A DNA stretch of 64,000 nucleotides, from contig LUGG01000014.1 in assembly GCA_001683735.1 (NCBI GenBank), forward strand, positions 682,001 to 746,000. Direction: 5' to 3'. The stretch comes from Grifola frondosa (taxonomy: Eukaryota > Basidiomycota > Agaricomycetes > Polyporales > Grifolaceae). The position numbers and the translations under genes are program-made. Positions 1 through 10,425 of this stretch are shown in pieces. Numbering within the stretch: the first letter of the stretch is position 1; each line of letters starts with the position of its first letter. Below the pieces are notes generated by a model that did not search any database, was not told the DNA's origin, and worked only from the letters and a program-made list of their open reading frames with translations.

Positions 1-1205
1 ATCTGTATCTGGATGCGTTGTTTCACAAGGATCCGCACCTTACATCTGCGTTCGCTGATGACCAGGTTAGTCTTGATTCTCGCTTGACGGACCTTGAACT
101 TGTCGAAATGCAATTTTTAGGTGAAACTATATGCGGAGTACGCGCCTCGTCGCTAGTCGACTTCTTGCGGGCAAGTAATTACTACAGTCTAGAAGCGGTA
201 CGTGTCGATGTATTCCTACCTTAGAGCGTTGTCTGACCGTCATCCGGCTCTCTTCAGGCATATGACGTGTGCAGCGAGCGCGATATGGTTCCAGAAATGG
301 TCTTCCTCCTTGGTCGGATGGGCAACAACAAGAAAGCGCTGAATCTCATCATCGAGCGACTCGCAGACGTGAACAGAGTATGTACACATAATGTTCTGGT
401 TGCGCGTACTGATTGACATTCACTTCGTCATCCACCCAAGGCCATTGACTTCGCCAAAGAGCAGCACGATGATGACCTCTGGGAAGACCTCCTGAAGTAC
501 TCCGAAACGCGGCCCCGTATGTGCTCAGATGCATTGTGTGTAATGCTCGGTCTGATCACTTTTTTGTCCCGTTGTAGCTTTTATTCGTGGCCTTCTAGAA
601 AACGTTGGTGCGGAAATCGACCCCATACGACTCATCCGTCGCATCAAGAATGGACTTGAGATACCTGGGCTGAAAGGGGCACTCATCAAGATATTGCATG
701 ACTTCAATCTACAAGCTTCATTACTGGAGGGGTGTCAGACAATTTTGGAGGGCGATTGTGCCGACCTTTCCCGCAAGCTACATAAAAATCAATCAAGTGG
801 ATTTTTCCTGAGTGGTGCGCAGTACTTGGAGCTTCTGCTGCTCGAGATTCGCTGATCTTCTCTTCAGCCAAGACGCTGTGTCGTGTCTGCGGCAGACCAT
901 TGCAGCAATCTTCACACGGGTTGATCCTGTTGTTCTTATGTCGGCATGTCGTGCACGCAGATTGTGTGAACAACTGTAACGCGCTTCCTCAGCAGCCCGA
1001 CCCAACTCTAGTCGGGATGGGCATCGGTGGCCAGCCAGGGTTGAGCGGAAAGATCGCATTGTAAGCCTTTCATACGTAAAACTCGCTCATAGCTCGATCA
1101 CAGCTTGCTCACTTATTGTCTATTTTCAGTACCGCGATTGTGCGGGCTAAGATACATCAGGGGTGCCCAGTTTGTGTGAAGAGGAGTGAGGGCGAGCAAG
1201 CATGA
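1..1205 (+). CDS. VPS41: VPS41, HOPS subunit (3' part of gene)
   Basis: C-terminal part of the HOPS tethering-complex subunit Vps41, which acts in fusion of late endosomes and AP-3 vesicles with the vacuole. Traced exons are about 1-65, 121-197, 258-377, 441-516, 578-818, then two more exons ending at 1205, with short GT-AG introns. The helical clathrin-like repeat region reads VFLLGRMGNNKKALNLIIE and DDLWEDLLKYSE, typical of Vps41. The last exons encode a RING-H2-like finger (CRVCG, then CRHVVHADC, then GCPVCVKR), the usual Vps41 C-terminus. The gene starts outside the window, so the N-terminal WD40 part is missing. It converges on RPS12. Family assignment is strong; intron edges are inferred. 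Confidence 0.93.
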
Positions 1206-1611
1206 TTATTTGATACCCCAGTCATTCCCCATTCCGGATGTTCTGCTATGCGAGCATATTTGATGCTACTTACGCAAGGCGAGGTCTTTGCAACCTCGGC
1301 GTGTCGGCTGAGTTATTGGCAAATTAATGTGCAATCCTGAGGGAACAAATCACACATCACGAGTCATCGATGCAAATTTTATTGTCTGTGATACGTAAAT
1401 TGACAACTCCAAGCACTCCGGTGAATGGTCTGTAGAAAGCAGACATCAGTCAACAGCATAATCCCATTTGAAATCACGAATAATAAAAAGGTTCAGACAA
1501 TATTATAATGATTCCGGATAGACAAGTATCCTCAATGAGCAACAGCTCTCCGTCGAGGGAGTCTGTTTGTCATCGCTACGGATGAGAAGTAGATGTAGAT
1601 TTGATACTCAC
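1206..1611. other. Convergent 3' intergenic region
   Basis: Between the stop of VPS41 and the stop of RPS12. It should hold both 3' UTRs. An A-rich stretch with an AATAAA-like signal lies near 1480-1490. No open frame of note was seen. Confidence 0.5.
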
Positions 1612-2109
1612 TTAGCGGTTCTTGAAGTAGTCGAGAAGGACGTTGAGACCCTCGCTCTCCGAGCCGTAGTTCTTGACGACAACACAAGAGCAACCAACGA
1701 CCTTGCGGGGGTTGCCTTCACGGTCGATCTTGCAGAGACCTGCCCAGGTACCGAGAACCTTCGCGTCACCGACCTTGATCAGGTTGATCTTGTGCTCAGC
1801 ACAGAGAGCCTCGATGAGCTTGATGTACTCAGCCTCCGTGCAGGTCTCGACGAGGACGCACAGGTAAGCCTGGCGCTTGTCAAGAGCCTTAGCGCACTCG
1901 CGAAGACCGCGGGCAAGGCCATCGTGGACGAGAGCATTCTTCAGAACTTGCTAAAATCACGAATTTTTGAGAAAGCGTAAAACGTTGTGATCTAAACTGC
2001 TGCGTACCTGAAGAGCATCCTCAACAGACAATTTTCCCTTGGGGGCTTCGGCGGGAGCCTCAACCTCGACGGGGGCATCGACCTCAATTGCATCTCCTGC
2101 GTCAGACAT
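1612..2109 (-). CDS. RPS12: 40S ribosomal protein S12 (eS12)
   Basis: Small-subunit ribosomal protein eS12. Two coding exons on the minus strand: 2109-2008 and 1950-1612, joined across a 57-nt GT-AG intron. The acidic N-terminus ([19 protein letters not shown]) is followed by the conserved body, including [35 protein letters not shown] and the C-terminal end DYFKNR. Length about 146 aa, normal for the family. A CGTAG acceptor-like site ends one base before the ATG, suggesting the usual 5' UTR intron of fungal ribosomal-protein genes. Reading frame intact. Divergent from SKI8. Confidence 0.96.
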
Positions 2110-2466
2110 CCTACGAACATTCGTAAGATCATATGTATCACAATAACAAGACAAAGCACACTTTTTTTGTATGAATTTGAAGAAATGAGATGTCTTCTTC
2201 CGCTCTCGTTGATGTGAGGGAAAAATTGAGTTACACTTCGACGATGTATGCAAGATGTTCACACTCCGCTGGCTATTGCCGGTGGCGGACGATGCGCGCC
2301 CTCTGCAACTAACTTGTTCTCGAGTTGAGATATCTGTGTTCATTAATTCTTGCTACGACGTGCAGCTGCACATTTAGAGAGCTGATATGGTTTGTGGTGC
2401 ATGTATTTTTCCGAGCCGTACAGCTTCACTGAGATCACTGACAGAGTCTCGCGTTCTTACACTCTC
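2110..2466. promoter_or_regulatory. Divergent promoter RPS12 / SKI8
   Basis: About 360 bp between the start codons of RPS12 (minus) and SKI8 (plus). It should contain both promoters and the probable 5' UTR intron of RPS12. No specific operator was recognised. Confidence 0.4.
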
Positions 2467-3783
2467 ATGACTGCACCGAACGTACGTTCCTATTCTCTAG
2501 CTGACCATGTTGTGTCTTGAAATCTTATCATTTGCATGCGACCCTATAGCTCACTCTGATGCTGTTTGGGGGTTGCGTGGACCCAAGCAGACACAGTTGT
2601 CTCGGTATCCGCGGATGGGACGATCAAACAGTGGGATTCTAGTTCTGGACAAGTCTCGCAGTCACTTCCCCCCCACACCCTCGGTCTTGTATCACTGGAC
2701 GTAGATCTATCAGGACAACGCGTGTTGTACAACAGCTTGGAAGGACTTACGTGTTTATGGGATGCTGTGGCTGGGAAAATAGCGGCAAAGTTTGAGAGTT
2801 ACGCAAGGACGGCGGGAGAGCCCAGTGAACCCTGTGAGCCACACCATTGTCTTCTCCCAATGACTTGGATCCCAACAAATTCTTTCCGGCATTTAGCATG
2901 GTCTGTTTCTCTGAATCCCAATGGTCAGACATATGCGTCTACAGGCGGGTCCGGCAATATCACAATCCATTCCGCGGATCCCGAGTCATTCGGTGAACGG
3001 CGCGCAACACTAACAAGTGGACGCAATAAATTTGGCATGTATTGCAAACATGTGGGTCATTCGTGAGCTATGTCCACCCCCACGTATTCTGTCCGTGTCT
3101 GTTCCTTCAACGGCGCTGCTCCCTCCGTGCATAATGATGTCGGATCTCACACTAACTTCATCCCAGAGCCCTGACGGAACACGCGTAGCTATGTCCTCTG
3201 AAACTGGACAGATCTATATCTTCGATCTGGCCACCTCCTCATTGCAATCTACATATACCTCGCATGCCATGGCCGTCCGGACATTAGCATGGTCTCCAGA
3301 CTCACAGGTGCGTCTCCTAAGTATATGCGCTCGAGAATTCCTTGCTCAGGTCGTCTTTTGAATCCGCCCTCAGCTTCTTCTGTCTGGCTCTGAAGATAAG
3401 CGACTTGTACTACACGACGTCCGCGTTTCGCCCTCTGGCAAACCCGGTTCCGGCGCTGTTGCGACCCTCGCCGGGCACTCATCTTGGGTGCTCAGCACGG
3501 ACATATCTCCAGACGGACGGCTAGCGCTTTCCGGGTACGTCTACCGGTCCTCTATCTGTTTCGGGACGCATTTACCAATGAGCGCACACATAGTTCTGCG
3601 GATAAGACGATTAAGGTTTGGGACCTCTCTGCACGCGCTGCAGTGTCGACGGTTCAAGATACAGGTGAAGTCTGGAGTGTCGCGTGGCGCCCCAAACCGT
3701 CACCAAGTGGTTCTGCGGGTGCGTTCGTCAGCGGCGGGGAGGATGGGGTTGTCAAGTGGTGGCGCGCTGCCGGGGCCGGCTGA
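2467..3783 (+). CDS. SKI8: SKI8-like WD40 protein
   Basis: WD40 propeller of the Ski8/Rec14/WDR61 type, a subunit of the Ski complex that feeds mRNA to the cytoplasmic exosome; fungal Ski8 also acts in meiotic recombination. Visible repeats include TVVSVSADGTIKQWD, LLLSGSEDKRLVLHD, LALSGSADKTIKVWD and FVSGGEDGVVKWW, the last just before the stop. Introns were traced near 2834-2896, 3056-3169, 3309-3383 and 3534-3592. The conserved start of blade 1 (AHSDAVW, then VAWTQAD) is split by a one-base shift at a run of five G (2568-2572). Start is uncertain: ATG 2467 with a small first exon, or ATG 2507 read without an intron. Family confident, 5' model weak. Confidence 0.85.
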
Positions 3784-4083
3784 AGTCGTACGCACTCATT
3801 CTTGCTGGCTCGTGCCAAAATCGACCTGCGGATGGCGATTCTCGTCAAGTGTGTTGGCGTCCTACGTAAGGCTAACATAGACAAAAGGCGTATTACTGAG
3901 TCAAGTAGTATGCACTCTAACTTGTTTTGGGGCGATCATCATAGCGTCCTGGTTTCAGCCAAATCGGTGATTTAGGGGTGAGCAGAAGTCCTAGAATATG
4001 AATCCAATATGAGGAACATTGCATGGGCGACAGCAGTTTTGGGCAGCGAATTAGGTGTTCGGCGAAGCATCCGCCAAATTGGA
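3784..4083. other. Convergent intergenic region
   Basis: Three hundred bases between the stop codons of SKI8 and the minus-strand unknown gene. Nothing recognised beyond probable 3' UTRs. Confidence 0.4.
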
Positions 4084-5332
4084 TTACTCTGCTCCCTCGT
4101 CGAAGAAAATACGCAACGGATGGAAAGCATGTGTCTCGTCAATGTTGTATGCGAGAACCTCTCCGTATTTTACGACCAGCTCTCCCTCCCGTGGTTCCTC
4201 GATGGCATTATCATAGTTCGGCATCACGCATTCTACCGGCTTCACGATCTTGAGGACGCGCACGACCACGGTACGTGTATTGGCATGTTGTGGGAAGGGA
4301 GACCGCTCGAACCTGCAAACGACGGAGCCTGTCCGACTAACATGTCAGAAGCCATGCAGGGAGTGATACTTCAGCAGACGGACCTTTGTATGGGTGGAAT
4401 ATCTGTGGAAGATGACGCAACGTATCCGTGAACATGTTCGGAAAGATATGCCGTTTCAAGTCAGACTGCCCCAGTATATACGTCGTTATGTTGTGTCGAG
4501 AGAGATCGAGGGAAAATGGCTGGTCCAGCGCGTACAACAGCCGAGTATTGTTGGGCAAGTGCGTGCCTCCGCAAAGGCGCATGCATTCTGTGATCAAGGC
4601 AGGCGAAACGAGACCATCACGTTGCAGGACATCCGTGAGCACCTGCAACTGCGGGAAATTTGGGATGCATAGAAGATCGATATGCCAAGGAGTATCGTCT
4701 GGAAGGAGGAGGTCCTTTCCTATGTTAAAGCTGGCTGGATCGTCATCTGGCGTAAGCCGGAATCGGATTTCGCCAGCGGCAGGCGGAGCTTTCGGAGGAG
4801 GGGTGCGATAATACAGAAATCCGGATGTCGCTGGGGGAACGACACCTTGCCTGAGCTGACATAATATAGTCGGACGGATGGTTTCTTCCCTTTTACAACG
4901 GACGGGTCCGAGAAAAGTGCGCTTCCGCTGTCATAAAGGATGCACGATTTAAGCTCCAAGTAGGCGTAATCGTCCTTGTCCAGCTTTGCGGGATCCAGAG
5001 TATGAAACGTCTGACCAGCAACGATTTTGTGTTTAGAGCGTGGGACGTATTGGATATCCTATAGCAGCATGTCAACAAAGATTACGAAGGAGCAAGTGAC
5101 ACATTGCCAACGCACAGTTACGTATTTTCTTGTCAACGTGCGTGTGGTCTGCCTTGAGACTAAGAGTCTCTGGTATTTTCCAAATCCATAAGCAGGCCTC
5201 GAGAACGAGATAAAAGGGAGCAAGCGATGACAACTCCGAAGGCCGTTGAGTAGCATTGCGGCCGTGTTAATTCTGGAAGTCTGAGTTTGCAGACCATACG
5301 TTAGGGCCAGACCCAAAATGTCGATCGATCAT
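4084..5332 (-). CDS. Unrecognised basidiomycete protein
   Basis: I do not recognise a named family. The traced model is coherent: the last exon 4328-4084 joins the exon above it across a GT-AG intron at 4383-4329, giving PYKGSVVCRFERSPFPQHA then TRTVVVRVLKIVKPVE; another intron of about 53 nt near 4845-4900 joins ALFSDP to QGVVPPATSGFLYYRTPPPK; a further acceptor at about 5055 precedes DIQYVPRSKHKIVAGQTFH. The first exons are less certain; ATG 5332 (MIDRHFGSGPN) or in-frame ATG 5377 may be the start. The product is soluble, about 300 aa, with no signal peptide or membrane segment. Proline-rich and beta-rich stretches alternate. A stretch of possible coding sequence upstream (5629-5844) could be an extra exon or a separate fragment. 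Confidence 0.55.
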
Positions 5333-5377
5333 CTTCGCTGTCACAGTCACACTACATCTTGGACTCATTGGTTTCAT

Positions 5378-6233
5378 GTCTTGAACATTCTACTCATGTC
5401 GATAGCCCAATTGTTATTCTCCGTAATTCATGGAAGCAGGTTCTCTACGGATTTGTCCATTTCGAATATGTGTACTTGCCTCTGACCGCCCATACACATC
5501 ACGTTCATTGAATTCTCGGACAGCTTGGTTCACCTCACTAGTGGAAAAGAATAACGCGATCCGCTACGCCCAGTTACTCTTTGTGGAATTGGCTGTGTAC
5601 AACTTCGATCCGGGAAGACATGAGCTGCTCAGTGGATGTCGTTTATATGGAACATTCGCGGACAGCGCGTGATGACATCAAGGTCTGCTGCTCTGGAGAG
5701 CGGACCGCAACGATGCCATAAATTGTAACGGTCCACTTCCGTCAGCCTGACATCAACATCGACCTTTGCATTGGAGGAAAAGCCGACGGGCCTGTAGTCA
5801 GGCATGTGAAGTTCTCCAGCAAGAAGTCCGAAAGGTGGAGGCATGCCCAGATGAAAAATTATCGTGAGTTAGACAAATTTGTGTCCGCTAGTGGCGAGCG
5901 ATTAAATTTGAATCATGCAGGATTCGGAAGGGCGGTTGGATCAATCAACGATGTCGCGTTCGTCTTGCGACAGATTTGCTTACCCTAGCAGTTTCTCCAG
6001 CGGCCTTATGCACTGGCGTTTGGAGCTCTTTCCTTGACCGCCTTCCCCTGGTGTGCTCACCACTCCGCTCCATGGTCTCACGCCGATAGCCAATTTACTG
6101 AATATCATTCTTCGACGTCTGCTCTCGCGCCAGGGAACGAAAAGATTCGTGCCTACACGATAGCCCATGTGGCAGCTAGTCCTGTTATTATATATTCAAA
6201 CTATATCCTCAGTCCGCTCTCTCATAAATCTAA
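5378..6233. other. Gene-poor stretch, possible minus-strand gene remnant
   Basis: The only protein-like stretch is minus strand 5844-5629 (contains ELHMPDYRPVGFSSNAKVDV and DRYNLWHRCGPLSRAADLD). It may be an exon of the unknown gene downstream or the remains of another gene. No domain is recognised and I could not build a model joining it to either side. Confidence 0.25.
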
Positions 6234-6740
6234 TCACGATGTCTTCCCCTTCTCTCCACTTCCCAGATTCCGCAGTCCTACGCCAGCGAAGAATGATGTC
6301 CTCATCATCGCACCAACATACACGAACCCAATGCTCCCCCACTCCATCGCCGTCCACCGCCAAAACTGAGCATACACCTCCGACACGCCCTTCTCCAGCG
6401 CAAGCGGCCACATCGTCGCGAGGTGCCCGATATCCGCAACGAGCAGGCAGAAGAGGAGGCGCTGCCACGTTCGGCGGTCGTTGGTGGCGGACAGAACGAG
6501 GTGCTCATTGAGCGCGAAAAGAAGGTAGAGGTTAGAGAGCTGGAAGAGCGATATGAGTGTGGATATGGGGGGTGGCTGGAGCGACGCGGTGGTTGATGCG
6601 GGTGTGAGGTAGGCTAGGTACTCAGCGGGCTTCCCGGCTGCGTAGTATGAGCCAACTAGGGCGGAGATGGGCTCAATGTATAGAAAGAAGAGTCGGTAGA
6701 AGAGGGGTATGACTGTCGTTGTCGAGGTTTCCGATGCCAT
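6234..6740 (-). CDS. Small multi-pass membrane protein (DUF7704-type)
   Basis: Single-exon gene of 168 aa. The N-terminus (MASETSTTTVIPLFYRLFF, then LYIEPISALVGSYYA) matches the pattern of the fungal DUF7704 membrane proteins as I remember it. About four hydrophobic segments are visible: residues 12-32, a middle one around LFQLSNLYLLFALNEHLVL, one around LLFCLLVADIGHLATMW, and one near the C-terminus (GSIGFVYVGAMMRTSFF). Function unknown; this family is often expanded in Agaricomycetes. A CACGTG box lies about 110 bp upstream (6851-6856). Confidence 0.8.
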   Translation of the reverse strand: MASETSTTTVIPLFYRLFFLYIEPISALVGSYYAAGKPAEYLAYLTPASTTASLQPPPISTLISLFQLSNLYLLFALNEHLVLSATNDRRTWQRLLFCLLVADIGHLATMWPLALEKGVSEVYAQFWRWTAMEWGSIGFVYVGAMMRTSFFAGVGLRNLGSGEKGKTS

Positions 6741-6850
6741 GTCGAGAATGAAGTTGGATTGTTAACTTCTTCTGAAAGATGTAGTCGTAGGAAGACAAGT
6801 ACGCAGTGTGTGAGTAGAATGGTCTGATTGGGCGCGTCGACCAGCGGTAA

Positions 6851-6856
6851 CACGTG
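6851..6856. promoter_or_regulatory. CACGTG E-box upstream of DUF7704-type gene
   Basis: Perfect palindromic E-box about 110 bp 5' of the membrane-protein start. Such boxes bind bHLH factors in fungi. Similar boxes occur at 18523-18528, 32518-32523 and 57369-57374. Confidence 0.35.
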
Positions 6857-7030
6857 ACGGAAACACGGTGCACCTGACCGTGACATAGTGTGACCTCCAG
6901 CCTCAACTGTGGCGCAGTTGAGCTCGAAGCCTTTCACAAACCTCCACCACCCACATTCACCTTACCCGTTCAACGAATTGGGTGACATGCAGCACGCTGT
7001 TTCCGGCGCGCTATAACACATCCAAGACGT

Positions 7031-7465
7031 GATTCGGGCTGCTAGGATGTCGCCTCCCGCCATCTTCATCCCTCGGTGGGAGTGGCACCTCCTCGACCGA
7101 CAGCCGCAGCAGTCACTCTCGCATGGGATATCCTCCGGATACTCTATGCAACACATCTCCATGTCTGGCGGAATGTTTCCATGGGATTTGTATTTGGACT
7201 GCGGCTGACGCGGAGATCTCATGGTTCGACAATCCGAGTGGCCACAGCCTCTCGTACAAAAACCCTCTCCTCTCAACACACTTCTTCTCCCCACCAGCCT
7301 TCCTCTACCTACTCTCGACGCCGTCGGGGACGTTTTTCTTCTCGCCCATGTGTCATTCTACACCGGTGAACCTGCCTTGTCCGACGCCACACGACGCCAC
7401 ACCGGCCCTCTCGACCACTACTACGGGCCAAGTTCGCGGAGAACGTCATGGCGCCGCAGCTAATT
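7031..7465 (+). pseudogene. Possible small gene or gene remnant
   Basis: Protein-like pieces appear in more than one plus-strand frame: MSPPAIFIPRWEWHLLD from ATG 7031, EISWFDNPSGHSLSYKNPLL near 7210-7270, and DVFLLAHVSFYTGEPALSD near 7330-7390 followed, after a one-base shift at the GGG near 7428, by AKFAENVMAPQLIAA and a stop. The frames cannot be joined without shifts and no family is recognised. It may be a gene broken by homopolymer error, a remnant, or chance. Confidence 0.22.
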
Positions 7466-8289
7466 GCTGCATAGGTCCGTTTACTAGCTTCTTTGGCTGT
7501 GGTTAGCGTGTTCGACTCGTGTCATGCATGCCATAGTTCAGCCCATTCATCGTGTGGCGCAGGCATAAATTTGCCTCGAATCAGCCGTGAAAACGCATGT
7601 AGACGTGGATGTCTATATGCTAAACAGAGGTATGTGTTCAGTAATCAGGCTCGCATTCGATTAAGATTAGCTTACGCGCTCGCAGTGCTAGGGCTCACAT
7701 GTGTGGCATCGGTGACTACTTCAACTCATCGTGGATGGCTATGCATGTGGTATATGCACATCAAACATGATGTGACGAAGGCACATACCCTTCAATTATG
7801 CCTATCGGTAAATGGCCGACGACAGAGAAATAGCAAGTCAGTATCGGTGAGTGCAGCGATATTTCGCACTTACTTCTCAGCTCAATGCAACCTCGCCGTC
7901 TTAATAATAGACTAAGGACGTGTTGCGTCTGATGGACGGAGACTTCTTGGATATAGTGCTCGTGCGTATCCTCTATATCTTGCTGAGCTGATTGTGCTGT
8001 ATGATAGATCGACGGAGCTGGCGCGAGCCGGAAATCGCATTCGAAGGCAAATGTGATAACGAATGGAGAAAAAATCATCCTCGGCGATCCGCTGGTGGAC
8101 GTCGATGACTAGGACCTTGGCCGAAATCCCCTTCCAGCGATCGGACAGGCAAGGCTATCCGATTGCTCCGCCTGCTACTGCCGATATTGATCAAGAGGGT
8201 GGCCAGTCGCGCTTCGTCATCCAATAATACGTGGAGACGTGCGAGCATGCTTGCCCTCGCAATCACTGCTGATTCGGTCCCATTCCACA

Positions 8290-8725
8290 GATGGTCCCCG
8301 TGGATATCTATCGGCGTATTCAGTGAATGGTGCTGATGCGCATGCAAACACCACTAGGAGACATTTGGAAAGGGATAATGTGGTTGATCACCACACAAGG
8401 AATACTTGGATGCTCGGAAATCAACAAGACATGGCAAATACACCCGCAGCCGCGGCCAACGACGGTACGGTATCATTGCACAGACGTTCGCCATGGATAT
8501 GGAGACATATCTATGGGCGTGCGCAGTCAATGGTGCCGGTACACATTGAGGACACGGACAAGAAATTTTGGGAAAAGTCATCGACAACCACAATCAGGGA
8601 TCAATCATACACGGAGATATACATTCGCGGCCGTTGTGATATCGCACATTCAGCAGATGTTTGCGGTGGATATGAAAAGATGTCCATGGGCATACACAGT
8701 GAATGGTGCCAACACGGTCGCGCTT
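8290..8725. repeat. Three diverged tandem-like repeat units
   Basis: Three copies of a core reading roughly GGATAT, 15-25 bases, then CAGTGAATGGTGC, at 8321-8333, 8524-8536 (one mismatch, CAGTCAATGGTGC) and 8697-8709, spaced about 203 and 173 bp. Each core has a GTGGATAT/ATGGATAT box upstream. The units are too diverged to be a recent minisatellite and have no open frame. Probably a decayed repeat family; no known element is recognised. Confidence 0.45.
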
Positions 8726-10308
8726 GCGGGCAGGCAAAAATAATCAATGGCCATATAATAAAACACAGGCAGCTGCGATGGCAAGGGAAACAACAATGCG
8801 GGAACCAGAACCGCATAAACTGATGGAGACTCTCACCGGCACGACACGACTCGACACGGCAGGAATGATGTCTCCGATAATAGATAATACAGGATGATGA
8901 AACCGGTCATTGAAAAAAAAAAACCTGAGGATGGAAACACTCAGCGTCGGTGGGAGGCATGGACACTGGATAATCCGAAATGGTGGACCTTCAATATTAC
9001 CCTCGGTCAATAATTCTTCGGCCATAATACATCACTGGGAGCGGAATGACTTGCAAGCTCAGTACGAAGCTTGCACGGTCGTACACCACGAGAGGTTACA
9101 TGCAACGACCGTGAAGAAATGACTGTGGGAGGGCAGACCTGATATGACAAAACAGAAAAAGTCCAAAGGCTGTACCTTGTCATTGTCGCGGGCATGAATG
9201 ACACAAATACGAGATAACAGCGAAGGCGCTGTGGGCATCGAGACTCGCACCGAGCTTAGCGCACATATGAAGAGTACGAGCTGCCTTCCCGAGTCGCGTC
9301 CTCCACTGACCCAGCAAACTCTGACGCGCTCTCGTGTTTACCTCCTGTCCCTTCCAATGCCCAGGCCAATTTTTTGCTCTGACCGTCCCTCTCAGCCCAT
9401 AGAGGTACTCACAAGGCCCTGTAACAGCAGGCGGGTAATGGCCGCCTGCGCGCAGCGCGGACGCGTGCGATGTGCGAATACACTGACCGAAGCTAATGCT
9501 GCAACATTAGCCGTGTACTTGGCTTTACAATGATTGACACTCGACAAGTCAACCCGCCGACCGCATATCTACGTGCATCGCGAATCCTCATTTCGACCGC
9601 CCACAGCGACGCGCCGCTCCCTGCGCAAGAGTCATGTACGTGTCAGCCTCAGTCTTCCCGCAGTGCGTGTCAGATGTGTGGCGATTGGATGGAAAGCGGC
9701 GGGGCGCGTGGCAGAAGGTGCGGCGGCGGTGCCTAAAGGGCTCCCCGGGCTCATGAACTCGAAGGCGTGTCACGGTGCGATGACGACGAAGCAGAGCAGC
9801 GCGTCGGCGCTCCAGAGCGTGCACGGAAGGTAACACGCGAAATTGGTCGACTCGGTGCTGTTGCCTACGTCGACGCGACGGACGCAGGCCCTAGCTGGCG
9901 GGCGCGTGCGGAGAGGCATGCTGGCAGGCGACGCGTTGTCGAGCAGGCGGAGGTTGGGAAGCGCGGCGGGCGCGGAGTCGCGCGTTATGTGGCAGCTCTG
10001 CACGTCATGAGCGTTCCGGCGCCGGGGCGTCGAATGGACGTGTTCTGGGGTTCGCGGGCCTGGGCCGTGGTTGACGAGGAAGCAGCGAGTCGGAGTTTGT
10101 GAGTGGTGGGTCAGCTGGGGAGGACCACTATCTAAGGTCGACTGGCTAAATCAGCTCTGTGTAGTGGCAGGCGACGCGGGGCTAGCAGACAGGTGCATGC
10201 GGCGCACGCTATGCCAGGTTGGTGAAAAGAGAAGAACGAGAGAAGAACAAGCTAATGACTTGTTCGGCGATCTTGGTGGTCTGGATGATGTCACATGGGC
10301 TGCCGCGA

Positions 10309-10316
10309 TGACGTCA
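10309..10316. promoter_or_regulatory. TGACGTCA CRE site upstream of RTC3
   Basis: Perfect palindromic ATF/CREB site about 110 bp 5' of the RTC3 start codon, followed by an AT-rich TATA-like CATATACT at about 10328. CRE palindromes bind Atf1/Sko1-type bZIP factors controlled by stress MAP kinase in fungi; budding-yeast RTC3 is a stress-responsive gene, so the link is plausible but inferred. Confidence 0.45.
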
Positions 10317-10425
10317 GTGAGAGAGCACTCATATACTCGAGCACACGCACAATCCCAGGCCTCCATCGCATCCAAGACCTTTCCATTCTAAAACCACCAA
10401 CCCATCATCATCTACTACTACCATC

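Larger units (their letters stand above)
6741..10425. other. Gene-poor region of 3.7 kb
   Basis: No gene with a recognisable family. A weak plus-strand candidate lies at 7031-7465, listed separately. 7.5-8.25 kb shows only short open frames. 8.29-8.72 kb carries three diverged copies of a repeat, listed separately. 9.2-10.3 kb is GC-richer with overlapping open frames in several frames on both strands, the usual sign of GC-driven spurious ORFs. 10.30-10.42 kb is the RTC3 promoter. The character suggests old, decayed repeat or intergenic DNA. Confidence 0.5.

Noticed and set aside
6962..7294. Cys-rich 110-aa minus-strand ORF
   Set aside because: No signal peptide and no regular cysteine pattern; the stretch overlaps the weak plus-strand candidate.
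8239..8823. 194-aa plus-strand ORF in the repeat region
   Set aside because: The repeated DNA cores fall in the frame by chance; composition is unlike a protein and two frames are equally open.
9200..10300. Several overlapping open frames on both strands, for example 9767-10102 plus and 9770-10003 minus
   Set aside because: GC-rich sequence gives long open frames by chance; none shows a recognisable domain or splice structure.
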